Below the pieces are notes generated by a model that made no database searches, was not told the origin of the DNA, and saw only the letters and a program-made list of their open reading frames with translations. A DNA stretch of 64,000 bases from Dactylonectria macrodidyma (taxonomy: Eukaryota; Ascomycota; Sordariomycetes; Hypocreales; Nectriaceae). A program made the translations under genes and the position numbers. The DNA lies in NCBI GenBank assembly GCA_020744425.1, contig JAGMUV010000029.1, positions 124,001 through 188,000 on the forward strand, in the 5' to 3' direction. Positions 10,985 to 23,265 of the stretch are shown one piece after another. Position 1 is the first letter of the stretch. Every line of letters starts with the position of its first letter.

Positions 10985-11285
10985 CGGAGGAAGAGCTCAA
11001 AAGTCCTTGCCGCGCTAAAATCAAGAAGAAGCAAAAACGTCCCCAAAACTGGGCTAAATACAAGAAGTACTTCAATCCAATCTAGCACTGCTAAACGCTA
11101 GCAGGCTACAGTAGATTCTAGTGAGCGACTAACAAGCAAGCCGCGCCTACGCCCTCTGAAGTTATAGGCGTGTTAGGCGAAGGCCTTCTGGAGCAGATGG
11201 AGTGTGATGTATCCCAAGTAACTAACAGGGATTGCTGGATGTGGCGTAATTAGCCCACGGCAAGGACTTTTGAGCTCTTCCTCCG
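10985..11285. mobile_element. MITE-1, 301 bp, perfect 28 bp TIRs, TA target site
   Basis: Arms at 10985-11012 and 11258-11285 are perfect inverted copies (start CGGAGGAAGAGCTCAAAAGT). The element is bordered by TA at 10983-10984 and 11286-11287. No coding capacity. TIR plus TA duplication places it as a Tc1/mariner/pogo-type non-autonomous element; the perfect arms suggest recent mobility. Its TIR shares the pattern CGGAGGA...TCAAAAGTC with MITE-2. Confidence 0.92.
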
Positions 11286-11715
11286 TAACCTATAAATTGT
11301 TGGATACGCGGTGTGTCTTTAGTAAAGATTAGGGATAGCCAGATAAAAGTAGATCAATTCTTGATGATATGTTTGGTTGTTCTTGTTCTTGTTGACTCTC
11401 CTCTCCACTTCCTCTAGAGCGAGGTTTTATCATTATCTTCAGTCATAGATGCAGATATCCCAGTATTCTGGTACCTGGATAACCTCCTTTGATGCATTAC
11501 ACAGCCACAATCTAACACAATTGAACTCTACTAGAGCTCTGAGGTTATGGCATCTGTAAGGGGGAGATAACGACTCCAGTGGTAAAACTGCACTTAGGTT
11601 TTCAAGGCCACCACCAATTTTTATGGCCAAATGCAGTTTTATTATATAATTTACTGTCTAAAGAACATAAAAAAAGAAGTTTTATTCTTTTTAAATCGAT
11701 ATTGCTGTCGCGGCA

Positions 11716-12264
11716 TGTCACGGCATGTCGCGACATCGTGACAATCGATCAAGCGTTACATTTCCTGTTCTTAACCTAAGATGCATGGCGTGGAAACTAA
11801 AGATAGAGTGGCAGCTAATAGTTTAGTGTAGCGGCTGATAGAGAAGTGGCTGGTAGAATGTGGCTAAGTGCTCTGTTTTAATTGGCTGAATATAAATAAA
11901 CACTACTGGGGTGCTGTGACGGTCGGGCTTACACTAGGGCTCTAGGGTAGGTCCAAGGCGTGTAGTGTTTATGATCTAGTGGATCAGGACGTCGTAGTGA
12001 GCAATGTAGGTCACGGTCTGGTAATGGTAGAATAGTAGATTCAATGTAACCAAGTGTGTTGATAGCTGTCGAGCTATTCGTCTATGAAAGTGCTAAATGA
12101 ATGTATATATATATTGAGTGGGAGCGATGGTTTCTGGGAGCGCATCGCTGCTGGAGCGCCATCGCTCGTGTTGTCGGCGCTCCTGTCGCTGATTGGAAGG
12201 AAAAAAGTGGGTACGTCATGGTTCTGCCGGTTGTGACCGCCCGGTCCCAACCTGGGCCGTGACA
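11716..12264. mobile_element. Possible solo LTR (549 bp)
   Basis: Begins TGTCACGGC and ends GCCGTGACA, perfect 9 bp inverted ends of the TG...CA kind seen in fungal Ty3-like LTRs; a TATAAATA box lies at about 11891. No flanking 5 bp duplication is visible (CGGCA and ATTAC) and no internal retroelement genes are next to it. It may be an old solo LTR or a chance resemblance. The first 28 bases are themselves nearly palindromic (TGTCACG...CGTGACA). Confidence 0.4.
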
Positions 12265-12329
12265 ATTACCGTGTTACACTTAAACTCCACGCTCTCCTCA
12301 TGGCTCAACATTTCCCCGTCCTCCCTGTA

Positions 12330-13455
12330 CTAATATCTCTCATGGGGAATCTTTGCTCTCACGGGTTGCATCACGAGAATATTGTCAGCTGACTCACTAT
12401 CGCTGCCATGGTCTCGGGGCATATGCGCTCCAGAGCTGTCCTCGCCATGATGGAATTCGGGCATCAGATCAGCTTCCTGGTGTTGTGGGCTAGATTTGCA
12501 TCGCGTATAGCCACGAGCAACCGAAGAGCGACGGCCGACCCCATGGTCTGAACCTGAGCCACTTCCATAGAGTGAAGAATGGATCAGTCTCGACGCGAGA
12601 ATGTCGATACTGCACGAATGTTAGTGGTGGGACGCAAAGCAGATTCCTATCCGGTGCCCGATACGTACTATATCATAACGGGAAACATGCACTCGGCAGT
12701 GTAGAAAAACCGGTCGATTTGGCTGGAAAGGTCGGTGACAACGCGAAACGATGGGTTGCACAGATGTGTAACTGCGCGTCCCAGGCCGATGACGGCAAGC
12801 AGCGTGAGGCGGAATTCGGTGCTGCGCATAATGTAGTGGAAAAGGTCTGTGTTGAGATGCGCTTGTTTCATGGCCTTTTTGCCCCGTGAGAATTTTCGGA
12901 CCAAAAAGAATGATCCCACACACTCGAGCATTGCTATGGCGATGAAATATCCACAATGCAAGTTGTTGTTGATCACAAGAGAAGCTAGAACAGTACCACT
13001 GTTGAGGGTCATTTTAACGTTGAGAACCAGAATGACCATGCGTATCGCCACTATTATAATAACCAAAACTGCAAATATTCGCACGTAGAGAATCCGGTTC
13101 CGTCGATCGAGTGTCGCGCGAAGGATGATGAGTGTGTAGAAGGAGAGGCCGGTCTCTTGAACCTGCGAGCACGATTAATGAAATGGCAAGATGATCTCCG
13201 ACCAAGGGCCATTCCTACCAGCCACATCAAATCTGCCACCACAGATGCCACTGCTTTGTTTATTGCGGGGTTATCCGTGTACGAGCAGTAGTAGCAAAGA
13301 CCATTTGCCACGGCGGTTGCAACGGAGACCACCAGGGCCACCGAAGGAGCAGTGCAGCCGACGATGGCGATAATGACGATGCCAAACAGGACATTTATCA
13401 CCCCAATGGTACTGAGGATCGACCAGCTGAGTTCGAAATAGGGTGATGGCGCCAT
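12330..13455 (-). CDS. Orphan seven-helix membrane protein
   Basis: Three exons, 13455-13219, 13162-12669 and 12609-12330 (introns of 56 and 59 bp), give 336 residues in one frame. Seven hydrophobic segments can be seen in order: about residues 8-33, 37-58, 68-90, 100-125, 135-160, 175-200 and 205-230. The third joins across intron 1 as DLMWLVQETGLSFYTLIIL. A hydrophilic, His/Ser-rich tail of about 90 residues follows. The N-out, seven-helix, long-tail layout resembles a receptor, but it has no PTH11/CFEM or RTA1 signature that I can recognise. Role unknown. The frame is intact. Confidence 0.72.
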
Positions 13456-14776
13456 TGGATCGAGTTGCGAGTGGAGATGGATCTAGTGGCGGAACTAATC
13501 CTCACGTTCCCGTGGAGTGTATTTAAAGGGACATGTCCTTGTTCAGCTTCCCCAGACTTTAACCCCAGGATTTGTGTCTCAGCCTAATGGATATTGGAGA
13601 CGGGGAGATTTTTGTGCAGGGTCGCATCATGGTTGAGGTCGGGGGAGTAGTTGTTGGTGGCTTCCGATGGGTTGGCCCAGGGCTCCTGCTCCCGGTGGAT
13701 AGAGACAGGGGGGAACAGGTAGATAAATAACTTCACTCTGCTGCGATCCATGATATTAGGTATAAGGGGGTGCATCAACCTGGCTGCATGAAATGTCTCT
13801 GAGTATGGCTACTTTGTACGAGATTGTTCCATTTCAAGGTGTCATGCCTAATGAGGAGTTCTCCTTTTGGGCTCAGGCATGATCGAGGCGCGAGTCCCGG
13901 TGGGAGGAAGGCTGAAGCATTTAACCACTCCACGGCTCCAACTGTGTCGCATATTCTGCATTCCTGTAACGGAAGGGCTGCCAACCTGGGCCGTGGGATC
14001 AACTGCATGTCTAGACTACACCCTGCTTCGGATATGCCAACAGATTCAGGGATTGACTGCGGGAGTAAATTATATCTTAGATGAGGAGTGCTACAGTAAA
14101 TACTCTCTGGCTCCTTTTTTCACTCATACTGAAGAGACTCATCTCGCCGATAGGTTAAGAATTATGTCAGACTCTGTCAGGGTGTCCCTCACTGTTGGTC
14201 GTCGCCAACGGCACATGCGGCACATGGCCCCTGGTAAGAGGTACCCGCTCGGGAGTTGATCCCGGTGGGAGACTAAGATTGGGGTGCTACGATAGATATA
14301 GTGGTGCGTGGTTTGGAACTCCTGATGCTCATAAACTCCGGCGGGGTGTTTGACTTGTCCCATCGGAGACCACCAGGCATGTCCATCGCGTTGCTCAGCT
14401 GCTTTGTCTCCGTTTAATGTAATTTCATGCATTCCATGTAACGAAATTCACCTGCAGCGCATTAACATTCGGGAAACTTCCCAACCCCAACAGGGGCTGG
14501 TGGGGTCACCAACCTCCGGTGGGGTTCACGATGCAGATCTCATCCCTCCGGTGGCATGGTATTAACGTCACGATAGTTTTCCAACCCATAGTAAGAGCCT
14601 TACTCAGCTACTCCGTTCCGACGGAGGCTCGAAGTCTTATATTTTGCTATCAATGTCTTTTTAAATATCTCTACGCATTCAAAATTCTATCATACGCCGT
14701 GAGAAACCGCATCATCAACCAAAGTCACTCATTTGTCATACCCTTTTTTTACCAGCTACCTTGAAACGATTCCGAA
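13456..14776. other. Gene-free gap
   Basis: About 1.3 kb upstream of the orphan 7TM gene and the GH31 pseudogene. No credible coding frame. Several copies of CCGGTGGG/CTCCGGTGG-type words occur (about 13898, 14273, 14515 and 14545), which also occur as an inverted pair at 20560-20610; their meaning is unknown. Confidence 0.4.
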
Positions 14777-16819
14777 ATGTTTTTCTACCAGGACGGGGTT
14801 TTGGTTTACAAATACGATGCGAAACAACTTTGGATCCAGCCATAGGGCGCCAACGCGTTTCGTGTGCGCGTCACCAAGTCAGGTGTGATGCCGACGCAAG
14901 ACTGGGCTCTTCAGCAACTGCCACCAACTGAATCGCAAATTTCCACATCTGATGATTCATCAAGCATCATTAATGGAAAGGCCAAAGCTATAATTTCCAG
15001 ACTGGGCAAGATTACCATCGAGAATTCAGAGGGCAAGCTAGTGCTCGAGGAGTATGCACGCAACCGCCGGGATATTCTCGATCCCAAGTGCAGCGCCATC
15101 GAGGTTGAAGCACGTGAGCTCCGACCGATTCCAGGTGCTGATAACTACCACCTGACGATGCGTCTGGAAAGCATCGATCCCAACGAGAAGATTTTTGGTA
15201 TGGGCCAGTATCAGCAGCATCATATGAACCTCAAGTGTCAGGATCTAGGTAGAACTTGCCCACCGCAACTCACAGGCCAGTGTGCCGTTTGCACTCTCGT
15301 CGCTTGGCTATGGACTGCTATGAAACAATCCACCCATTGGCCGTGCAGTCTTTGGAACAAACATAATGAGCTTCGAAGCGTACTCGACTAATCCGCTGGA
15401 CTACTGGATTGTTCTTGGGGATACTCCGGCAGAGATTGAGGAGGCCTACGCCGAGGCAACTGGCAAAGTCCCCATGATGCCCGAGTGTGGACTCGGATTC
15501 TGGCAATGCAAGCTTCGATACCAGACGCAAGAAGAGCTGCTGGAAGTTGTCCGGGAATATCAGCTTCGAGATATCCCTCTTGGTCTTATTGTCATTGGCT
15601 TTTTCCACTGTCCCAAGCAGGGAGAATGGAAGTTTGACCCGCTGTATTGGCCTGATCCTGGTAAGTACTGACCAAAGTCACGGGTGGAAAGAAAACTGAC
15701 AGAGTGTAGATGCAAGGGTCAATGAGCTCAAAGAGATGAATATCGAGCTCATGGTATCTATCTGGCCTACTGTCGACAAGAAGTCTGAGAATTATCAACA
15801 CATGGTCGAACACGGTTATCTGATCCGCACAGATCGAGGCGTACGGACCGGACTCGACTTCGGAGGCGAGACGATGCATATTGATGCAACGAATCCCGAA
15901 GCGAGACAATACCTCTGGAAGACCGTCAAAGAAAACTATTACTCAAAGGGCATCAAGACGTTCTGGCTCGATGAAGCAGAGCCCGAGTACACAGCGTACG
16001 ACTTTGATAATTATCGGTATTTTCTCGGATCCAACTTGACGATTGGTAATATTTACCCCGTCGACTATGCGAAAGCATTCTACGAAGGAATGATCAGCGA
16101 GGGCCAAATGGATGTTGTCAATATGCTGCGCTGTGCATGGGCCGACAGCCAAAAGTATGGAGCTCTCGTTTGGAGCGGCGACATTTGCGTCCTCTTGGTC
16201 AAGCTTGAGAAACCAGTTAACAGCAGGCTTAAACATGGCTATGGCAGGTTTTCCATGGTGGACAACAGATATTGGTGGGTTTCATGGTGGAGATCCCGAT
16301 GACGAAAAGTTCCGTGAGCTTTTTGTAAGATGGTTCCGATGGGGAACCTTCTGTCCCGTGATGCGACTCCATGATGACAGAGAACTGCGACAGCCACAGG
16401 TTAGGACATCTGGTGGTGCTACCTGTTGTAGTGGAGCGGCCAACGAGGTGTGGTCTTACGGGCCTGATGTCTACGATATTTGCCGAAGATATATCCAGAT
16501 TCGAGAGGAACTTAGAGACTACACGCGGAAGTTAATGAGAGCAGCTCACGATAAAGGAAGCCCAATCATGAGGCCACTGTTTTACGAATTTCCAGAAGAC
16601 AAGAACAGCTGGGAGGTTTCCACGCAGTACATGTATGGGGACAAGTATCTTGTGTGCCCGGTACTGAGCCCAGAGTTGAAGAATATGGTTGTATATCTTC
16701 CTCCTCTGGAAACTGGAAAGAAGTGGACTGCATTGTAGGGCAAGGAGGGTTATCACGGATCACAAGTTGTGAACATCTCCTGCCCACCGAGCGAGATGCC
16801 AGTGTTTGTCAAGGGTTAA
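14777..16819 (+). pseudogene. Glycoside hydrolase family 31 (alpha-glucosidase/alpha-xylosidase-like), decayed
   Basis: Homology runs over the whole GH31 body: N-terminal beta-sandwich part (KIFGMGQYQQHHMNLK), (beta/alpha)8 barrel (GLGFWQCKLRYQTQEELLE, ELMVSIWPTVDKKSENY), the nucleophile motif FWLDEAEPEYT, the acid/base region GTFCPVMRLHDDRE, and the C-terminal beta part (MYGDKYLVCPVL). A 49 bp intron at 15661-15709 still has good borders. Lesions are TAG at 14843-14845 (expected Trp), a frameshift near 15240, TGA at 15321-15323 (expected Trp), a frameshift near 16185, and TAG at 16736-16738. Residual frame ends at TAA 16817-16819. Two of the nonsense changes replace Trp by G-to-A change, fitting RIP. 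No signal peptide is seen, so the ancestor may have been intracellular. Confidence 0.88.
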
Positions 16820-17014
16820 ACTAATGATAGCAACTAACTTATGGGATCAAGTCAGACGCTTTCTGTTAGGCAGCTTGGAGATTGGATTATTACTTTACTA
16901 TTTGTTTGATAGATTTCTAGGTTGTTTCCGAGATTGATGCTTCTGATCCGCTGTTAGACAGGATGTTGGATTCACAGGATCATTCGATTTCACCCCGATT
17001 TAATACGACCGGCC

Positions 17015-20000
17015 TCACGAATTATCGGTTTCGGTCGCTTGAATCAAATATGCCAACATTTGTTTAAATGATTCCCCAATTCCCCATGTGATTTTGGCGT
17101 CTGATTTATCTCTAGAGGCTTCGTCGGACAGAACCCTTGGCTTCCTAGAGAGCAAGCGGACGCCTTCCTTCAATATCTTCTTGGGCGCGCCTGGGCTGCA
17201 AATATTTCCTACTCTTAGCATGTAGCCTGCGATCTTATGTCCGAGTCGTATGTATATCTGTACCATTTCATCATCACAAGGCCGATCGAGATGAATGAAA
17301 GCTGGGTCAGGTTCCTCGTCTGATTCCGCGCCCGCCGCTATGTTATGTGGCGTCTGTTGGCTGGGGTTGGTTTCCGAAGAAGACGGTCCAGAGTTGGGTA
17401 CTGCAATATTCGTCTCCCCTTGCCCCCTGATACACTGTGTGGATACGCTGTACGCCCATATCGCGAGAGTGGCAATGTAAATTGCGAATGGTTCCAGGAA
17501 ACCGTCACTACTATATCGACGAACATGCCACAGTAACGCTCCAGCATGGACCATGGACAACCTTGCCTTGAACTGATCTCGAATAGCCCACTGCTGAAGG
17601 TGGCTACATGCCTCTCTATACTTGGGATCGTCCTGTCCTCGACTTGGAGCTGTTGGTGACGATGCTGCCGCCACGTGCTGCATGTGCTTGATCGGTGTGA
17701 GCAAGAGTAAACGGGAGAGATGGAGATGCAATATCGTAGGATGCTCCCATCCCCCCGCCCTTGCAGCGGTTCCATTTGCGTTCCAGTGAAGTATATCGAG
17801 ACAATCGCAGGCGCTATTTCTCCATTTTGAGATTATGGATAGAGATGGAGGCCAGGTCTCGGGGGTGGGTTGGGCGACAGTACGTGACTGGATCTTGGCA
17901 TTTGGAGTCCAATTCGACAAACGACTCTGATTCTGATACACTACGTCTTTCGTTCTCCGGAGTATTGCATAGATGAGTATAATGTGACTAAAGTCACTGA
18001 GGTTTGGTGGCAGTCGTTTCTCTATGTAGAGTATCTCGGTCGCTTCTAGGAGTGACATCACGTCTTGCCAGGGTCAGTATCTGCGATAGGTGACGTAGTC
18101 TTAAGATTGAGGAGTCTACTAACCAGTCTTCTGCCTTTTTTCAGCAATTTTCTCAATAGTTGCGTGATCCCATAAGTCATCTGGGCACGGGAGGGGCGAG
18201 GTGGCGTCACTGAGCTGCAGCAAAGGCGAGCAGTTGAACTCGAATACAAACACTGAGTCGAGTAGCTACAAAAGCATCAGCGACTACTCTGCAAGAGCGC
18301 AAAAAATAAAATGACCTACCCATATCATCATCCCAGTTCTAATTCTAGACTCAATTTCTAGCCAGCGGGAAATCTGAAGTTGACGTCCGGTGACTGGATT
18401 AATCTGATACTCTGACTCTGAAAGAAGCTGCATTGCTTTACACTGTTGCACAAGGTGATGTCGGTTCTCAATAGCCCATTTTGTCATATTGTTATTTCCA
18501 CTGTGAGCCATGCAAAGAAGTGTGAGAATCCCAGCCTGTAGACTGGGTAGGTCAGGGCAATCCGGGGTCGGCTCGAGTCCGGATGGCGTCCAGAGATCTC
18601 CACTATCGATCTGAGAACCTTGAATGCGAACCATTGCGTGTTTTTGGACCAAGTCAAACATGATGCCTCTTGAGGTGAGGCTCTGGGCTTCTCGGGAGTA
18701 GCCAGCTCCTACAGCTGATACTGCAAGAAGCAACACCCAATTTTCCGGCTGGTCAAACAGATCCGAGCTCTTCTGTAGAAATGGGCATGTGGGATGAAAA
18801 TTCTCAAAATAGAGACGAACGAATATTCGAATATGAGCCACCGATGGGATCGTAGTCGAATCCAAGCCCAGCGAGTTCCTTTGAATGTCCGACTGAACCT
18901 TTTGCAGCATATTCTGGTACGCGTAGTCAGAGACCATCTCTGCTTGAGACGTGCGTGAGTCTTTAGAGGTAGTCGCTATCACACCTTCACTTTGCGGCGT
19001 GGCAGCTTCAGCGACACCGTCTTCTGAAGGGGTGATGCTCAGGATTGAATATCTGTGCGCTAGCCGACCTCTAAACGGGGCTCTCGCGGTATTTCCATCC
19101 ACGTAAAGCCTCCCTTCAGTCATTTTTGATGTAAGAGACCCAGTGGAGCTCCTCACAGAAGATGAAGTCGTCTTTTCCATTTCTGTCGTTCTATTGTGAG
19201 GAGCTTGTGGTGGAAACATCATCGCCGGATCCAAAGGCTGTGCATCTCCGTCCATAGCCGGCTGCAAGGGGTCTCGGACCGGTTCGACGGCGTTGAACGG
19301 GGAGTAGAATCCCATATTTGTGGACCCAATGCCTCCATAGGGTACTGCTGCCATCTGATTGTCCCATTCGAGTACATTTTGGTACTGGGGAGAGAGCCAG
19401 TTCACGGCCGACATGCCTAGTACCTCGCCTCCGAATGCCGGGTCGGGAGCAAAGTTGTCGAGATTGTTGACGGCGAAGGATGCACCTGCATTTCCTCGGC
19501 GTAGATCGCTACTGATTGGATTGACTTCCGGCGTCCACAGAGCTGTATTCGAGCCTATCTCTTGCGGACCCTGAGGACTGTCGTCGACTATGTCCACTTG
19601 GGGCACCTCTTCTGAATCCATTTGTCCCATAGCAACGGCCTTCTTCAATGCTGCCCCGCCCTGGTCAGACGAAGGAGCCTTGCGCTTTCTAGCCGCTGGA
19701 TACTCGCATCCCAGGCCTCTGTCATGGCATCGCTTGCACGGCATGCCCTTGGAGCAGCGAACACGGCTCGTTGCGCACTCTTGGCATGCTCTGGCAGAAG
19801 AACCACGAGGTTCCAAAGCATCCTGCAAGTGGGAGGACGCGTGGCGATGCAGGACATCTAACCGCGAGAAACACTTTCCACATTCCAGACACTTGTAGGG
19901 CTTCTCGCGCGTGTGACTTCGAATATGGCGCGTTAGGTGTTCTTGTCGCGTAAAGACACTCTGACAGATGTGGCATTTGATGGCCGAGCTCTCGTCCTGG

Positions 20001-20038
20001 CTCTCGGCCATTTCACACTGAAAAGACAGACTGCCCAA
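17015..20038 (-). CDS. C2H2 plus Zn2Cys6 transcription factor
   Basis: A nuclear DNA-binding regulator of 969 residues. Exons are 20038-18320, 18265-18124 and 18063-17015; introns of 54 and 60 bp keep one frame. Two C2H2 fingers ([21 protein letters not shown], residues ~22-44, and [21 protein letters not shown]) precede a Zn2Cys6 cluster ([20 protein letters not shown]...C, residues ~85-112). A low-complexity stretch and a fungal-specific transcription factor domain (residues ~390-700) follow. The first exon starts at the first ATG in frame. It is convergent with the GH31 pseudogene, so the two may once have formed a carbohydrate-use pair, but this is only suggested by position. The frame is intact. 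Confidence 0.9.
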
Positions 20039-21796
20039 CCCCGAAGGTTATGGCGCGGGGGCTAGTCTCGTACGGAGATTCGAGGGACACGTGGAGTCGT
20101 TCCTAGCCTGGGAATGAGTGCCGAAGAGTTGTTTGCGGGGAAGATTATCGTACCGATTGTGCAACGCAGAATCTTGCGGGGTAAACAGAAGTCGTGTGAC
20201 GCGCTCCATCAGCAACCTCGGATTGTCCGAGGTCTGTGGCTCCATTTTCGTTTAACCCCATCGGACTTGGCGAGCATCAAAGTCTGGGGTATTGACAAGG
20301 GTGTTGAAGGGAGGATGAATGAGCCTTGAAGACGATTTACAGGATTTCGTGTCTCAGACCACAATCATTTGATTGATGCTACGCTGAGGCTGTGAGCCAT
20401 CCTATTTTTGGCCGGCAGTTGGTGCGAAATGCAGCTTTCATAATGCATCGTGCCGCCTCTTGGCACCTGTTTGGTCGAGTTTATCCGCCCCATGTCCGTC
20501 CCATGTCAGGCTCAAGTGAATCAGGAGTAGATGGTAAATGCTTGAGGAGTAGCTCAATATACCCCACCGGAGTATTGACGCCACCTCCAGAAATCGTCTC
20601 CGGTGGGGTAGACAAGTAGCTCGGTAACTCGGTAATTCGGGCGACCAACTCGTTGAGGGAGAGCCCATTAGTCGCACAAATCGGATGAGTTTGCTCGACA
20701 TGACGCTAATGCTGCTAATGTTGAAGCTGCTGTATCTTGGATGTCAGCCTAAGCGTCTCGGTTGCTCCCGTGGCTGAAGATACCCAAACGGGTTCGTGCA
20801 TCCAGTTCCGACTCCTGGCAGTCCATTCGTAGTTTTGATAAGGTCGGCATGGGGCTCTCCAAAATAAGTCCACGATTTTGACTTCTGTAGCAGACTTGTA
20901 CTTCGAAGAGTTGAAGCGCCTCAGAGGATGTATCACAAATGTTTGACCAAAAAAAACAACATTAGCGGCGATGTTCTAGTAAGGCAATGCGTCCAAGAAA
21001 TCGGGCTACTTCCTCTTCAAGTCCTAGTCGCCATTATAGGTAGCGTTGGAGAAGTGTTCGTTTTTCCCATCCCCAAACAGGAGAATGTTGCCGATTGCTA
21101 CGCATGGGAGTACCACCTACCTGCCATTTGTTGACAATAATTTGAGCCTTTATTCTTCCCGCAGGGGATCAGACAAGGCATGGAATAGGCTAATTGATGC
21201 ATGGACCGTCATCTAGGCCTTATCTCCACCTGCGCTGACTATTGCAAGGATCTGCCATGTGGTTGGCTTACTTTTGCACGTCATGGCCGCCTAACCCTCA
21301 TCCTATCCCGGAGTAGAAGGTTGGATGGCTCTGAAGTCAGGGGTCTGCTAAGGAGCAGGGTATTGCTAGACCCTGGGGGATTCCGGGGCAAGAACTTCCT
21401 TGACTAGTCTTCGACAGGGATAAACCGGCTTGTCAATGTCGCGAGGCGCGAAGTGGAGGCAGTCTACGGAGTACTCTGTAGCCTCTGAGCAGATATAAGC
21501 AATGTCTGTGCGGACATGGGATGACAGTTTCAGGTCCTGGCTACTCATGGCTAGTGCGAGCAGCTACTTTGTTCTCGTTTACCACGTATTGGATGCTACT
21601 CTGCATAGGGTCCCTTGCAAGGGGCGGATTCAACATCAAACCTGGCGGAATTCAACCGCCAGGGGGTCAGCACGCCTGGCATGTTCGACCGGAGTCAGAT
21701 CCGAGATTGCTGCGCATACGTATATCTCATCTCACTCCCTACTCGACGCCCCGCAGATCGAAGATTAGAGAATATTCGGGTCAAAAAAGCAAGGTC
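20039..21796. other. Gene-free gap between the regulator and the CFEM receptor
   Basis: About 1.75 kb of divergent upstream sequence. An inverted pair of 13 bp words at 20560-20572 and 20598-20610 is listed separately. No coding frame, RNA gene or transposon end was recognised. Confidence 0.4.
20560..20610. promoter_or_regulatory. Inverted 13 bp words, possible regulator site
   Basis: TACCCCACCGGAG and its exact reverse complement CTCCGGTGGGGTA, 25 bp apart, about 520-570 bp upstream of the C2H2/Zn2Cys6 regulator. Each contains a CCGG core and GTGGGG, which fits the CreA consensus SYGGRG. It could be a dimer binding site or a small palindrome; there is no direct evidence. Confidence 0.35.
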
Positions 21797-23265
21797 ATGA
21801 AGCTTCTTCCGTTTACCCACTTTGCTGCCGTGCTATTTGCTTGGTGCGTAGTAGGCGCAGAACAATACGATTTAGACGCTTTAGACCGGTTATCAAAATG
21901 TCCGGTATGTTTCCGACGTATTTTCTTTTTATATTCAAGCTAACCAGCCATGCAGAAAACATGTATTGGCGAAACTATCTTAGCGTCGAACTGCACTGCC
22001 ATGGATGACACCTGTCTATGTACAGATGAATCAATTCTCCCTGTAGCGAGCGTATGTATCATACAATCTTGCTCAGTGAAGCAAGCACTTAGTACGCATT
22101 CCGTCGCTCTTCAGTCGGTACTGTTGCCTAACAAGAACAAGGTACACAAAATGCCACCAAGGCATACTGCCGTCAGCCCATTCGGAACAAGACCCCAATC
22201 TTCGTCAATGTCACCATTATTTTTGGCACCTTAACTGGTGTTTTCATCCTCTTCCGTTTTGGGACAAAGTTCTTTATTCTCGATCGAGATTTTGGTATGG
22301 ATGACCTTTTCGTTCTCCTTGCATTTCTATGTGGAGTTCCGTCCACTGCAATGAATATCCACGGCACTGCTGGCCATGGAGAAGGTCAAGATATCTGGAT
22401 GCTCGAGTTCGATCAGATATATAAGTTTGGATTTTGGTTCTACGTTTTAGAGGTGTTTTACTTTGCCCAGGTCTCTCTTTTGAAAATGGCATTCCTTTTC
22501 TTCTATCTTCGAATCTTTTCCGGGCCGGCTCAGAAGGTGCTGTGGGGTACTATTATCTTTAACGCCCTGTATGGCATCGCCTTTGTCTTTCTTGCCGCAT
22601 TTCAATGCACTCCAGTCAGCTTTTTCTGGAATGGATGGGACGGAGAACATCCAGGGAAATGGTATTTAATGTCGAATTTTATTATTACTTTCTACTAACT
22701 TTAGCTCAGCTTAAATATCACCACAATTGGCTGGGCCAATGCTTCAGTGAGTGTTGCCCTGGACCTTTGGATGCTAGCAATCCCGTTATGGTGTGTGAGG
22801 AGCCTCAACATGCATTGGAAAAAGAAGCTCGGCGTTGCGGTTATGTTCGTTGTTGGGGCTTTGTAAGTCGTCCATCTAGGCCCACAGTGATTCAGGTTTA
22901 ACTTTTCTAGTGTCACGGTTGTCAGCATCATTCGCCTACAGTATATCATCAATCTTGGATCCCCTCATAACGCCACTTATGATCAGCTTGACATATCAGT
23001 CTGGTCAACGATCGAAATCAACGTTGGTATCATGTGTACCTGCATGCCCGCTATCCGCATGATGCTAGTCCGATTCTTCCCAGTGTTGAGGAGTACCATT
23101 CAAAACACCAAGAAGTTATCGAATTACAAGGAGAATTCAGGGCCGCGAATAAAACTACCCTCTCATGATGATTCGAGAACGGTGCCTGAGAATGAAATTG
23201 AGTTGAAGCGCACATTTGGGGTACAGTACGTTGAGGGCGATGAAGCGCGGTTGGTGAGTCCGTGA
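21797..23265 (+). CDS. CFEM-domain PTH11-like receptor
   Basis: A 423-residue membrane protein from five exons: 21797-21904, 21956-22091, 22142-22661, 22710-22862 and 22911-23265; all four introns are 48-51 bp. It has a signal peptide ([20 protein letters not shown]), then an extracellular CFEM-type Cys-rich domain (CPKTC ... [11 protein letters not shown] ... VCIIQSC, residues ~36-85). Seven-helix rhodopsin-like segments follow: [100 protein letters not shown] and [20 protein letters not shown]. The short charged tail has no domain. PTH11-class proteins sense surface or host cues in several fungi; the ligand here is unknown. All splice joins keep frame, so the gene looks functional. It is a paralogue of the gene at 42159-45755. 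Confidence 0.92.
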
